Assembly: GCF_001417955.2 (NCBI RefSeq)
Contig: NZ_LKTM01000311.1
Coordinates: 1-49,909 of the forward strand
Reading direction: 5' to 3'
DNA length: 49,909 nucleotides
DNA from: Mycobacterium gordonae
GTDB taxonomy: Bacteria > Actinomycetota > Actinomycetes > Mycobacteriales > Mycobacteriaceae
The notes below the pieces were generated by a model. It made no database searches. It was not told where the DNA came from and saw only the letters and a program-made list of their open reading frames with translations. Every line of letters starts with the position of its first letter. Positions within the stretch are counted from its first letter, which is position 1. Positions 8,031 to 16,518 of the stretch are shown piece after piece. The position numbers and the translations under genes are program-made.

Positions 8031-9999
8031 CAGGGGAGTCGCGCAGCCGGCGCAGGGCGGCGCGGACCTGCTCGGTGTTGGTGGTCTGCCAGAACGGCGG
8101 CAACGACGCCCGCAGGTACTCGCCGTACCGGGCCGTCACCATCCGCGAGTCCAGCACCGCCACCACGCCGCGGTCGGTGACCCGACGCAGCAGCCGGCCC
8201 GAACCCTGGGCGAGCAACAGCGCCGCATGACTGGCCGACACAGCCATGAAGCCGTTGCCGCCGCGGGCGCCCACCGCCCGCTGACGCGCGCTCAGCAGCG
8301 GGTCGTCGGGTCGGGGGAACGGGATGCGGTCGATCAATACCAACGACAGCGACGGCCCGGGGACGTCGACGCCCTGCCACAGCGACAGCGTTCCGAACAG
8401 CGAGGTCTCGGGGTCGTCGGCGAACTGCTCGACAAGCGCGGAGGTGCTGTCGTCGCCCTGACACAGCACCGGGGTGGACAGCCGCTCGCGCATCGCCTCG
8501 GCCGCTGCCCGGGCCGCGCGCATCGACGAGAAGAGACCCAGCGTGCGCCCGCCCGCGGCGGTGATCAACTCCGTGATCTCGGTCAGCTGCTCGGCCGAGC
8601 CGGTGCCGTCGCGACCGGGCGGCGGCAGGTGCGCGGCGACGTAGAGGATGCCGGATGTGGCGTGACTGAACGGCGAGCCGACGTCAACACCCCGCCACGC
8701 CGTGTCCGCACCCGTCAGACCCCACGCCTGCGCCATCGCGTCGAAGGCCCCGCCGACCGTCAGGGTCGCCGACGTCAGCACCGTCGTGGCACGCGAGAAC
8801 ACCTTGCCGGCGAGTAGTTCGGCCACCGACAGCGGTGCCACGCGGAGCACCGCGCGCGGCGTACCCCGGTTCTCTTCGTGATCCAGCCAGACGATGTCGG
8901 TGCGGTCGGGAATGGCCGGTCCGAACGAATCGAGGATCCGCGCCGCGGTATCGGAGATCTCGATCAACGCCGAGGCAGCTTCCGCGCGCGCCGCCGCCGC
9001 CCGCGCGTCGCTGGTGCTCTCGATCGCCGAACGGGCCGCATTGGCGGCATCGCGCAACGCGGCCAGGTACGTCGCCAACTCGTCGTCGAGATGGTCGATG
9101 CGCCCGGGCTGGGCGTCGTGGATCGCGGAGGAGAAGGTCGCCGACGCCGCTTCCAGGCGATCGACCAGTTCCGGGCTCACCAGCCGGCCCAACCGGCGCG
9201 CGGCCACCCCCAGCGTCGCCGACGTCAGCTCGGCGGTGGCAACCGAGGTCACCCGGTCGGTCAGTTCATGGGCTTCATCGACCACCAGCAAGGAGTGCTC
9301 CGGCAACACTGCGGAGTCGGACACGGCGTCGATCGCCAGCAGCGCGTGGTTGGTGACGACGACATCAGCGGTTCCGGCCCGCGCCCGGGCTCGCTCGGAG
9401 AAACACTCCGCGCCGAACGAGCAGCGCGCGACCCCGATGCATTCGCGCGCCGAGACGCTGACCTGAGACCAGGACCGGTCCTGCACACCGGGCTTCAGGT
9501 CGTCACGGTCACCGGTCCCGGTTTCGGCCGACCACTCGGTGAGCCGTTGGACGTCGCGGCCCAGCGCCGTGACCGCCATCGGGTTGAACAATTCCTCCTG
9601 CGGCCGGTCATCGGTATCGTCGCCCGCGCTACCGTTGTGGATCTTGTTCAGGCACAGATAGTTTCGGCGTCCCTTCAGCAACGCGAAGGTCGGCCGGCGC
9701 GGTAACGCACTTGCCAGCGAATCGGCGAGCCGGGGCAGGTCGCGGTCGACGAGTTGGCGCTGCAAAGCGATCGTTGCGGTGGACACCACGACCGGCTCGT
9801 CGTCGCTGACCGCCCGGACGATCGAGGGAACCAGGTACGCCAACGATTTGCCGGTGCCGGTGCCGGCCTGCACGACCAGGTGCTCACCTGTCTCGAAGGC
9901 CCGTGCCACCTCGGTGGCCATGTCCACCTGCCCGCGGCGTTCGCTGCCGCCGAGCGCGGCCACCGCGATCGCCAGCAACTCCGGCACCGACTCGGTCAC
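7996..9999 (-). CDS. dinG: ATP-dependent DNA helicase DinG (XPD/Rad3-like, Fe-S type)
   Basis: 667 aa superfamily 2 helicase. Walker A is AGTGTGKS at 45-52, the DEAH box is 241-244, and TNHALL at about 216 is typical of DinG/XPD. Cys116, Cys187, Cys193 and Cys199 are spaced like the four ligands of the [4Fe-4S] domain. Family members unwind DNA 5'-3', including D-loops and G-quadruplexes. The GTG start lies 3 nt after the pncB1 stop, so the two form an operon. The last codons lie inside a palindrome shared with the glgP terminator, so the extreme C-terminus (SPARADANSHGSP) is probably repeat-derived. Confidence 0.93.
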   Translation of the reverse strand: MTESVPELLAIAVAALGGSERRGQVDMATEVARAFETGEHLVVQAGTGTGKSLAYLVPSIVRAVSDDEPVVVSTATIALQRQLVDRDLPRLADSLASALPRRPTFALLKGRRNYLCLNKIHNGSAGDDTDDRPQEELFNPMAVTALGRDVQRLTEWSAETGTGDRDDLKPGVQDRSWSQVSVSARECIGVARCSFGAECFSERARARAGTADVVVTNHALLAIDAVSDSAVLPEHSLLVVDEAHELTDRVTSVATAELTSATLGVAARRLGRLVSPELVDRLEAASATFSSAIHDAQPGRIDHLDDELATYLAALRDAANAARSAIESTSDARAAAARAEAASALIEISDTAARILDSFGPAIPDRTDIVWLDHEENRGTPRAVLRVAPLSVAELLAGKVFSRATTVLTSATLTVGGAFDAMAQAWGLTGADTAWRGVDVGSPFSHATSGILYVAAHLPPPGRDGTGSAEQLTEITELITAAGGRTLGLFSSMRAARAAAEAMRERLSTPVLCQGDDSTSALVEQFADDPETSLFGTLSLWQGVDVPGPSLSLVLIDRIPFPRPDDPLLSARQRAVGARGGNGFMAVSASHAALLLAQGSGRLLRRVTDRGVVAVLDSRMVTARYGEYLRASLPPFWQTTNTEQVRAALRRLRDSPARADANSHGSP

Positions 10000-10002
10000 G
10001 GC

Positions 10003-11301
10003 TCAGGCCGGAATGGTCTGTGTCGGGATCGCCGGATCGCCGGGCGACAACGCCAGTCCCTCCCAGGGCAGGCTGCGCAGCCCCGACGCCACCAACTCCC
10101 GCGCCGCCGTGAGGTCGTTGTCCACCAGGACCTCGCCGCCGCGGACGAGCTGTGTCGTCAGAACCCGGTGCGGATCCCGCGCCGAGGGCGGGCGCCCAAA
10201 GGGATGCACGACCTCTTCGGTGACGATGCCGGTGGGCCGGGACAACCGCAGGGCCGCTTTGCGGCCGCCGTGCGACCCCTTCTGGCTGCTGCGCTTCTGC
10301 ACCGGGATTCCGTCCACCTCCACCAGCTTGTACACCATGCTTGCCGTCGGGGCACCCGAGCCGGTGACCAAGGAGGTACCCACGCCGTAGCTGTCCACCG
10401 GCGCTGCCAGCAACCCCGCGATCGAGAACTCGTCGAGATCGCTGGACAGCACGATCCGTGTGTTGGGGGCACCCAGATCGTCAAGTTGGGCACGCACCTG
10501 ATGAGCCAGCACCGCGAGGTCGCCGGAGTCGATCCGGACGGCACCCAGGTCCGGACCGGCGGCCGCCACGGCGTTGGCCACTCCCGTGGTCACGTCGTAA
10601 GTATCGACCAGCAGCGTGGTATCCGGCCCCAGCGCTTCGACCTGCGCGCGGAACGCCGCCAACTCATCGGGACCCTCAGCGGTGGTGTGCAGCATGGTGA
10701 ACGCATGCGCGGCGGTGCCCACCGACGGCACACCGTAGCGCCGCTGGGCCTCGAGGTTGGATGTGCCGGCGAATCCGGCGATGTAGGCGGCTCGTGCGGC
10801 TGCCACCGCTGCCCGCTCGTGGGTGCGCCGGGAGCCCATCTCGATCACCGGGCGACCGCCGGCCGCGCTCACCATGCGTGCCGCCGCCGACGCGATCGCC
10901 GTGTCGTGGTTGAAGATCGACAGGATCAGGGTTTCGAGCAGCACGCACTCGGCGAAGCTGCCGTGTACCGACAGCACCGGCGAGTGTGGAAAGTACAGCT
11001 CGCCCTCGGCGTAGCCGTCGATGTCGCCGCGGAAGCGGAATTCCCGCAGGTACTCCACCGTCTCGGAGTCGAGGAATTCGGCCAGCAAGGCACAAGCGGC
11101 GTCGTCGAACCTGAACTGCGGCAAGGTTTCCAGCAGCCGGCCGGTACCGGCGACCACGCCGTAGCGCCGGCCCGCCGGAAGCCGCCGGGCGAACACCTCC
11201 CAGCTGGTACGCCGGTGCGCGGTGCCGTCGCGCAGGGCCGCGGCCAGCATGGTCAACTCGTATTTGTCGGTCAGCAGCCCAGCAAGTACCGAGTCGTTCA
11301 C
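10003..11301 (-). CDS. pncB1: Nicotinate phosphoribosyltransferase PncB1
   Basis: 432 aa cytoplasmic enzyme making nicotinate mononucleotide from nicotinate and PRPP in NAD salvage. Family segments include LTDKYELTML near the start, SIFNHDTAIASAAARM, EMGSRRTHERAAVAAARAAY, VDTYDVTTGVANA, SGDLDEFSI-like (SSDLDEFSI), and SYGVGTSLVTG. The open frame extends to 11469 but would overlap clpS. GTG 11301 gives the conserved N-terminus, and a -10-like TACCTT lies 6 nt before it, which suggests a leaderless mRNA. It is first in an operon with dinG. Confidence 0.94.
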   Translation of the reverse strand: MNDSVLAGLLTDKYELTMLAAALRDGTAHRRTSWEVFARRLPAGRRYGVVAGTGRLLETLPQFRFDDAACALLAEFLDSETVEYLREFRFRGDIDGYAEGELYFPHSPVLSVHGSFAECVLLETLILSIFNHDTAIASAAARMVSAAGGRPVIEMGSRRTHERAAVAAARAAYIAGFAGTSNLEAQRRYGVPSVGTAAHAFTMLHTTAEGPDELAAFRAQVEALGPDTTLLVDTYDVTTGVANAVAAAGPDLGAVRIDSGDLAVLAHQVRAQLDDLGAPNTRIVLSSDLDEFSIAGLLAAPVDSYGVGTSLVTGSGAPTASMVYKLVEVDGIPVQKRSSQKGSHGGRKAALRLSRPTGIVTEEVVHPFGRPPSARDPHRVLTTQLVRGGEVLVDNDLTAARELVASGLRSLPWEGLALSPGDPAIPTQTIPA

Positions 11302-11356
11302 ATCGCAAAGGTATCGGCTGGCGGCAAAGTAAGCCTGGCTCGGTATCCTTAGCGCC
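11302..11356. promoter_or_regulatory. Divergent, probably leaderless promoters of pncB1 and clpS
   Basis: On the minus strand a TACCTT (complement of 11308-11313) lies 6 nt before the pncB1 GTG. On the plus strand TATCCT at 11344-11349 lies 7 nt before the clpS ATG. Both fit mycobacterial TANNNT -10 elements placing +1 at or next to the start codon. Neither gene has an obvious Shine-Dalgarno sequence here. Confidence 0.5.
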
Positions 11357-11662
11357 ATGGTTGTAGCGATCGCGCCGGCCAAGCCGGGCAGCACCGGGCA
11401 ACGGGAATCCGCTCCGGTAGAAGCTACGACGAGTCCGTGGGTGACCATTGTCTGGGACGACCCGGTCAACTTGATGACCTACGTGACCTACGTGTTCCAG
11501 AAGTTGTTCGGTTACAGCGAGCCGCATGCCACCAAACTGATGCTGCAGGTGCACAACGAAGGAAAGGCCGTGGTGTCGTCGGGCAGTCGGGAGTCGATGG
11601 AGGTCGACGTGTCCAAGCTGCATGCCGCCGGGTTGTGGGCGACCATGCAGCAGGACCGCTGA
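11357..11662 (+). CDS. clpS: ATP-dependent Clp protease adaptor ClpS
   Basis: 101 aa. ClpS recognises N-degron substrates and delivers them to ClpC1-ClpP. The core reads WVTIVWDDPVNLMTYVTYVFQKLFGY, containing the conserved D-D-P-x-N substrate-pocket motif, followed by H-A-x-x-L-M-L-x-V-H. An unstructured N-terminal tail (about 1-27) precedes it, as is usual. It probably begins the plus-strand run and is divergent from pncB1. The next gene starts 9 nt downstream. Confidence 0.95.
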   Translation: MVVAIAPAKPGSTGQRESAPVEATTSPWVTIVWDDPVNLMTYVTYVFQKLFGYSEPHATKLMLQVHNEGKAVVSSGSRESMEVDVSKLHAAGLWATMQQDR

Positions 11663-11671
11663 GTTCTGATA

Positions 11672-12259
11672 GTGCGCAAATGGAAGCGCGTCGAAACCCG
11701 TAACGGACCCCGTTTCCGGTCGTCGCTGGCCCCGCATGAGGCGGCTCTGCTGCAGAACCTGGTGAGCGCGATGGTCGGCCTGCTCGACGAGCGGCAGGCC
11801 TCGTCGCCGTCGGACGAACTCGAGGAGATCACCGGGATCAAGACCGGGCACTCCGAGCGCCCGGCCGATGCGACACTCGGACGCCTGTTGCCGGACTTCT
11901 ACCGCAACGACGAAGGCGATCCGTTGACTCTCGATGCGTCCGAAGCGCTGAACTCGGCGCTGCGCAGCCTGCACGAGCCGGAGATCATCGACGCCAAACG
12001 TGTTGCGGCCCAACAGTTGCTGGACACCCTGCCGGCCAATGGGGGCAGGTTCGAGCTGACGGAGGACAGCGCCAACGCCTGGATCTCGGCCGTCAACGAT
12101 CTTCGGTTGACCCTGGGAGTCATGCTCGAGATCGGCCCGCAGGGCCCGGAGCGGCTGCCCGCCGACCATCCACTGGCCGCGCACTTCGACGTCTATCAGT
12201 GGCTGACCGTGCTGCAGGAATACCTCGTGCTGGTGTTGATGGGCAAACCGGCCGGATGA
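11672..12259 (+). CDS. DUF2017 family protein (Rv1332-like)
   Basis: 195 aa soluble protein of unknown function. It starts GTG (MRKWKRVETRNG) 9 nt after clpS and overlaps the next gene by 4 nt (ATGA). Its position directly after clpS matches Rv1332 as recalled, and DUF2017 genes commonly follow clpS in actinobacteria. No signal peptide or membrane segment is visible. The C-terminus is Leu-rich and helical (QWLTVLQEYLVLVLMG). Linkage with clpS hints at a role around protein turnover, but this is inference only. Confidence 0.85.
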   Translation: MRKWKRVETRNGPRFRSSLAPHEAALLQNLVSAMVGLLDERQASSPSDELEEITGIKTGHSERPADATLGRLLPDFYRNDEGDPLTLDASEALNSALRSLHEPEIIDAKRVAAQQLLDTLPANGGRFELTEDSANAWISAVNDLRLTLGVMLEIGPQGPERLPADHPLAAHFDVYQWLTVLQEYLVLVLMGKPAG

Positions 12260-13293
12260 GCTCCATCACCGACGTCGGCGGCATCCGCGTCGGCCACCAC
12301 CACCTTCTGGACGCCGATGCGTCTCTGGGCTCCGGGTGGGCATCCGGGGTCACCGTGGTGCTGCCGCCGCCCGGCACGGTGGGTGCGGTTGATTGCCGCG
12401 GCGGCGCACCGGGCACCCGGGAGACCGATCTGCTCGACCCTGTCAACAGCGTGCGCTACGTGGACGCGGTGTTGCTGGCCGGCGGCAGCGCGTTCGGGCT
12501 CGCCGCTGCTGACGGCGTCATGCGCTGGCTGGAGGAACGGCAGCGCGGCGTGGCCATGGGCGACGGCGTGGTGCCGATCGTGCCGGGTGCGGTGATCTTC
12601 GATCTGCCGGTTGGGGGCTGGAGTTGCCGGCCCACGGCCGAGTTCGGCTATGCGGCGTGCGCGGCGGCCGACGCGTCCGGCGACGCGGCTGCGGTCGAAA
12701 CCGGGACGGTCGGCGCCGGCGTCGGCGCACGGGCCGGAGTGCTCAAAGGCGGCGTGGGGACGGCGTCGGTCACTCTGCCGTCCGGAGTGACCGTCGGCGC
12801 GCTGGTCGTGGTCAACGCCGCCGGTGACGCCATCGACCCGGCCACCGGGTTGCCCTGGATGGCTGGGTTGGCCGGTGAATTCGGCCTTGCGTCACCACCA
12901 TTCGAGCAGATTGAGGCGCTGGCGCAGTTGCCGTCCCCGCTGAGCGAGCTGAACACCACCATCGCGGTGGTGGCGACGGATGCGGCCCTCAGCCCGGCGG
13001 GGTGCCGTCGGCTCGCGATCGCCGCACACGACGGTCTGGCCCGGACGCTGCGGCCCGCCCACACCCCGCTGGACGGCGACACCGTGTTCGCACTGGCGAC
13101 CGGCGCCGTCGAGGTGCCGCCCTCGGCCAACACCCCCGCCGCGCTGTCGCCCGAGACCGGTCTGCTCACCGTGGTGGGTGCGGCCGCGGCCGACTGCCTG
13201 GCCCGGGCCGTGCTCGACGGAGTGATCGCCGCCGAGTCGGTGGCTGCGATACCGGCATACCGGGATGTGTTGCCCGGCGCGTTCGGGAGCTGA
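12256..13293 (+). CDS. P1 (S58/DmpA) family peptidase, Rv1333-like
   Basis: 345 aa. Family members are self-processing N-terminal nucleophile aminopeptidases (DmpA, BapA, ThnT). The N-terminus ITDVGGIRVGHHHL is typical, as is GGSAFGLAAADGVMRWLEE. The likely autoprocessing site is Asn-Thr in SELNTTIAVVATDA, with Thr as the new N-terminal nucleophile. The Gly/Ala-rich centre (GVGARAGVLKGGVG) fits the alpha-beta-beta-alpha fold. ATG 12256 overlaps the upstream stop. The natural substrate is unknown. It sits directly before mec. Confidence 0.88.
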   Translation: MSSITDVGGIRVGHHHLLDADASLGSGWASGVTVVLPPPGTVGAVDCRGGAPGTRETDLLDPVNSVRYVDAVLLAGGSAFGLAAADGVMRWLEERQRGVAMGDGVVPIVPGAVIFDLPVGGWSCRPTAEFGYAACAAADASGDAAAVETGTVGAGVGARAGVLKGGVGTASVTLPSGVTVGALVVVNAAGDAIDPATGLPWMAGLAGEFGLASPPFEQIEALAQLPSPLSELNTTIAVVATDAALSPAGCRRLAIAAHDGLARTLRPAHTPLDGDTVFALATGAVEVPPSANTPAALSPETGLLTVVGAAAADCLARAVLDGVIAAESVAAIPAYRDVLPGAFGS

Positions 13294-13303
13294 AGGTGTT
13301 CCG

Positions 13304-13717
13304 GTGCTGGTGATCCGTGCCGACCTGGTCGAAGCGATCATCGCCCATGCCCGCCGCGATCACCCCGACGAAGCCTGCGGTCTGCTGGCCGGCCCGGACG
13401 GCTCGGATCGACCGGAGCGGCACATCCCCATGGCCAACGCCGAACGCTCGCCGAGCCTCTACCGATTCGACTCCGGCGAGCAACTCAGGGTGTGGCGGGC
13501 TCTGGAACGAGCGCACGAGGTGCCCGTCGTCATCTACCACTCCCACCCGGGCACCGAGGCATATCCGAGTCGCACGGATATCGACCTCGCGGCCGAACCG
13601 GACGCGCACTATGTGTTGGTGTCCACCCGCGATCCGTACCGGAGCGAGCTGCGCAGCTACCGCATTGTCAACGGTGTCGTAAGCGAGGAACCTGTTGACA
13701 TCGTCGAGCAGTACTGA
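13304..13717 (+). CDS. mec: Mec: JAMM metallopeptidase releasing cysteine from CysO
   Basis: 137 aa zinc-dependent JAMM/MPN+ protease. Zinc and catalytic residues are visible: Glu23 in PDEACG, His79 and His81 in YHSHPG, and Ser89 and Asp92 in SRTD. Mec cleaves the cysteine added to the C-terminus of the sulfur carrier CysO. GTG 13304 is chosen because GAAGG lies about 7 nt upstream; an in-frame upstream extension has no good ribosome site. cysO follows after 23 nt. The third partner in this pathway, CysM, is not encoded next to it. Confidence 0.92.
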   Translation: MLVIRADLVEAIIAHARRDHPDEACGLLAGPDGSDRPERHIPMANAERSPSLYRFDSGEQLRVWRALERAHEVPVVIYHSHPGTEAYPSRTDIDLAAEPDAHYVLVSTRDPYRSELRSYRIVNGVVSEEPVDIVEQY

Positions 13718-13740
13718 CCGCGCGCCACAGAAAGGCCAGC

Positions 13741-14013
13741 ATGACCGTCACCGTGTCCATCCCGACCATCCTGCGACCCCACACCGGTGGCGAGAAGCGC
13801 GTCTCTGCGAGCGGTGACACGCTGGGTGCGGTCATCAACGATCTGGAAGCCAACTACTCGGGAATCTCCGATCGGCTCATCGACAACGGCCGGTTGCACC
13901 GATTCGTGAACATCTACGTCAACGACGAGGATGTCCGTTTCTCCGGCGGCTTGGACACCGCCGTCGCCGACGGTGACTCGGTCACCATCCTGCCGGCGGT
14001 CGCGGGCGGGTAG
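13741..14013 (+). CDS. cysO: Sulfur carrier protein CysO (ubiquitin-like)
   Basis: 90 aa beta-grasp protein ending in Gly-Gly, the residue pair that becomes a thiocarboxylate. It donates sulfur to O-phosphoserine-derived aminoacrylate on CysM, giving CysO-Cys, which Mec then hydrolyses. The C-terminal segment GDSVTILPAVAGG is diagnostic. It starts at ATG with AAAGG about 6 nt upstream and lies 23 nt after mec. In M. tuberculosis the next gene is cysM; here it is a rhomboid protease gene 54 nt away. Confidence 0.95.
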   Translation: MTVTVSIPTILRPHTGGEKRVSASGDTLGAVINDLEANYSGISDRLIDNGRLHRFVNIYVNDEDVRFSGGLDTAVADGDSVTILPAVAGG

Positions 14014-14067
14014 TGGCGTGCGGTACCGGTAACCTGGACGTTTGGGGTAGGCGATGAGGAGGAGCGG

Positions 14068-14727
14068 ATGAACAAGCGCGCCCCGGCAACCCAACCGGAC
14101 AAGAAGCCGGGCTGGGTGATCGGCGCGACGACGATCATCACCTTCGTCGCGCTGCTGTACGTCGTCGAGCTGATCGATCAGCTCAGCGGAGGCCGGCTGG
14201 ACCGCAACGGCATCCGGCCACTGACCACCGACGGCCTGTGGGGCATCGTCTTCGCCCCGGTGTTGCACGCCAACTGGCAACATCTGATCGCCAACACCGT
14301 CCCGATGCTGGTGCTGGGTTTCCTGATGACGCTGGCCGGACTGTCCCGGTTCGTCTGGGCCACCGCGATCATCTGGATCCTGGGTGGGTTCGGGACCTGG
14401 CTGATCGGCAACGTGGGTAGCAGTTGCGGCCCGACCGACCACATCGGCGCCTCCGGACTGATCTTCGGCTGGCTCGCCTTCTTGTTGGTGTTCGGCATAT
14501 TCGTCCGCCATGTCTGGGACATCATCATCGGGCTGGTGGTGCTGTTCGTGTACGGCGGCGTGCTGCTCGGCGCGCTGCCCGTCCTCGGTGTGTGCGGGGG
14601 TGTGTCCTGGCAGGGCCACTTGTGTGGTGCGATCGCCGGTGTGGTGGCCGCGTATATGTTGTCGGCCCCCGAGCGCAAGGCTCGCGAGCGGAAGAGGGCT
14701 CTCCGCTCGCCGCACCCGCAGTCATGA
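14068..14727 (+). CDS. Rhomboid family intramembrane serine protease (Rv1337-like)
   Basis: 219 aa polytopic membrane protein. The catalytic dyad is Ser129 in GASG and His184 in WQGH. The HxxxxHxxxN element (His67, His72, Asn76) stabilises the oxyanion hole. About six hydrophobic segments are visible between residues 17 and 200, with a basic cytoplasmic tail (PERKARERKR). It probably cleaves membrane proteins within the bilayer; the mycobacterial substrate is unknown. A strong GAGGAGGAG ribosome site precedes the ATG. The stop overlaps the murI ATG (ATGA), so the two are coupled. Confidence 0.92.
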   Translation: MNKRAPATQPDKKPGWVIGATTIITFVALLYVVELIDQLSGGRLDRNGIRPLTTDGLWGIVFAPVLHANWQHLIANTVPMLVLGFLMTLAGLSRFVWATAIIWILGGFGTWLIGNVGSSCGPTDHIGASGLIFGWLAFLLVFGIFVRHVWDIIIGLVVLFVYGGVLLGALPVLGVCGGVSWQGHLCGAIAGVVAAYMLSAPERKARERKRALRSPHPQS

Positions 14728-15539
14728 GTTCGCCGCTGGCTCCCATCGGAGTCTTCGATTCCGGTGTCGGAGGGCTCACGGTCGCGCGGGCGATCATCGA
14801 CCAACTGCCCGACGAGGACATCATCTACGTCGGCGACACCGGCAACGGCCCGTACGGGCCGCTGGCCATACCCGAGATTCGCGCACACGCGCTGGCCATC
14901 GGCGACGACCTGGTCAGCCGCGGCGTCAAGGCTTTGGTGATCGCGTGCAACTCCGCGTCGGCGGCCTGCCTGCGGGATGCGCGCGAACGGTACGACGTGC
15001 CGGTCGTCGAGGTGATCCTGCCGGCGGTCCGACGCGCGGTCGCCGCCACCCGCAACGGCCGCATCGGGGTGATCGGCACACGGGCGACCATCACCTCCCA
15101 CGCCTACCAGGACGCCTTCGCCGCCGCCCGGGACACCGAGATCACCGCCGTGGCCTGCCCCCGTTTCGTCGACTTCGTCGAGCGAGGCGTAACCAGCGGA
15201 CGGCAGGTGCTCGGCCTGGCCGAGGGTTATCTGGAGCCGCTGCAGCGCGCCGAGGTCGACACACTGGTGCTGGGTTGCACCCACTACCCGTTGCTGTCCG
15301 GACTGATCCAGCTCGTGATGGGGGAGGACGTCACCCTGGTCTCCAGCGCCGAGGAGACCGCCAAGCAGGTGGTCCGCGTCCTCACCGAACTCGACCTGCT
15401 GCGCCCTCATGAAGGGCCGCCGGCCACCCGGGTGTTCGAGGCCACCGGCGACCCCGAGGCGTTCACCAAACTCGCCTCCCGATTCCTGGGCCCCGCGGTC
15501 GTCGGCGTCGAACCCGCTCGGCAGACTCCCGTCTCGTGA
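14724..15539 (+). CDS. murI: Glutamate racemase MurI
   Basis: 271 aa. It converts L-glutamate to D-glutamate for peptidoglycan. The two catalytic cysteines are Cys75 (IACNSASA) and Cys185 (LGCTHYPLL). FDSGVGGLTV at 11-20 and YVGDTGNGPYG at 35-45 are family signatures. ATG 14724 overlaps the rhomboid stop by 4 nt. The length equals that recalled for the M. tuberculosis enzyme. An antisense frame over this region is a shadow. Confidence 0.96.
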   Translation: MSSPLAPIGVFDSGVGGLTVARAIIDQLPDEDIIYVGDTGNGPYGPLAIPEIRAHALAIGDDLVSRGVKALVIACNSASAACLRDARERYDVPVVEVILPAVRRAVAATRNGRIGVIGTRATITSHAYQDAFAAARDTEITAVACPRFVDFVERGVTSGRQVLGLAEGYLEPLQRAEVDTLVLGCTHYPLLSGLIQLVMGEDVTLVSSAEETAKQVVRVLTELDLLRPHEGPPATRVFEATGDPEAFTKLASRFLGPAVVGVEPARQTPVS

Positions 15540-15609
15540 AAAAGCCGATGATTCTGACGGCCCAATGCGGCGATGTTTTCCCCATCGTGGTAACGGGCAT
15601 GGCACAGTG

Positions 15610-16389
15610 GTGTCCGTGCGACTAACCGTGCTCGGATGCTCCGGCAGCGTCGTGGGTCCGGATTCGCCCGCGTCGGGTTATCTACTTCGGGCACCGGACA
15701 CTCCACCGCTTGTTATCGACTTCGGCGGGGGTGTGCTGGGCGCGCTGCAGAGACATGCCGATCCGGGTTCGGTCCATGTGTTGCTGTCGCATCTGCACGC
15801 GGACCACTGCCTGGATGTGCCGGGTCTGTTCGTCTGGCGGCGGTACCACCCCACGGCCAAGCCGAACGGCAAGGCGTTGCTATACGGGCCGAGCGACACC
15901 TGGTCGCGGCTGGGTGCGGCCTCGTCTCCCTACGGCGGCGAGATCGACGATTGCTCGGACATCTTCGATGTGCGCCACTGGGTCGACGGCGAGGCGGTGA
16001 ACATCGGCGCACTGAGCGTGCTGCCCCGAGTCGTCGCGCATCCCACGGAGTCGTTCGGACTGCGTTTCACCGATCCGAGCGGAGCCTCCCTGGTCTACAG
16101 CGGGGACACCGGTGAGTGCGACCAACTCGTCGAACTGGCCCGAGGCGCGGACGTCTTCCTCTGCGAAGCGTCGTGGACGCACTCGCCGAAGCATCCGCCC
16201 GCCCTGCATCTGTCCGGCACCGAAGCCGGGCGCGCCGCGGCGGCGGCGGGCGTGCGGGAGTTGCTGCTGACTCACATTCCGCCCTGGACCTCCCGCGAGG
16301 ATGTCATCAGCGAGGCCAAGGCCGAGTTCGACGGGCCCGTGCACGCGGTCGTGCCCGGCGAGACCATCGAAGTCCGGCGGGCGGGCTGA
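15610..16389 (+). CDS. MBL-fold cyclic nucleotide phosphodiesterase-like protein (Rv1339-like)
   Basis: 259 aa metallo-beta-lactamase fold. The metal motif is HLHADH at 61-66; later ligands include His in VAHPTES, Asp in YSGDTG and His in LLTHIPPW. Rv1339, the likely orthologue, has been reported as an atypical class II phosphodiesterase acting on cAMP. The start is uncertain: GTG 15610 gives SVRLTVLGCSG, but the frame is open upstream to ATG 15565, whose encoded extension (RRCFPHRGNGHG) resembles the annotated Rv1339 N-terminus. The gene begins about 70 nt after murI in either a short leader or this extension. Confidence 0.88.
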   Translation: MSVRLTVLGCSGSVVGPDSPASGYLLRAPDTPPLVIDFGGGVLGALQRHADPGSVHVLLSHLHADHCLDVPGLFVWRRYHPTAKPNGKALLYGPSDTWSRLGAASSPYGGEIDDCSDIFDVRHWVDGEAVNIGALSVLPRVVAHPTESFGLRFTDPSGASLVYSGDTGECDQLVELARGADVFLCEASWTHSPKHPPALHLSGTEAGRAAAAAGVRELLLTHIPPWTSREDVISEAKAEFDGPVHAVVPGETIEVRRAG

Positions 16390-16505
16390 GGTTGCTACTC
16401 CTTGTGCGGTGACCGTGTGATTTGCGGCGGATCGCCGCGGTGACCGCACGCCGAAAGCAGTGCCCGCACACTCAATGCCGTCCGTGCGCACAAGACGCCC
16501 GGCGA

Positions 16506-16511
16506 TAGGGT
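16506..16511 (+). promoter_or_regulatory. Putative -10 element of rph (leaderless)
   Basis: TAGGGT fits the TANNNT -10 pattern and ends 7 nt before GTG 16519. That would start the mRNA at or next to the start codon. It lies in the 129-bp gap after the phosphodiesterase gene, which otherwise shows nothing clear. Confidence 0.4.
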
Positions 16512-16518
16512 GGATCTC

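Noticed and set aside
9754..11352. 532-codon plus-strand frame opposite dinG and pncB1
   Set aside because: It spans two convincing minus-strand genes and their junction, an artefact of high GC.
10676..12184. 502-codon minus-strand frame
   Set aside because: It crosses pncB1, clpS and the DUF2017 gene and has no recognisable domain.
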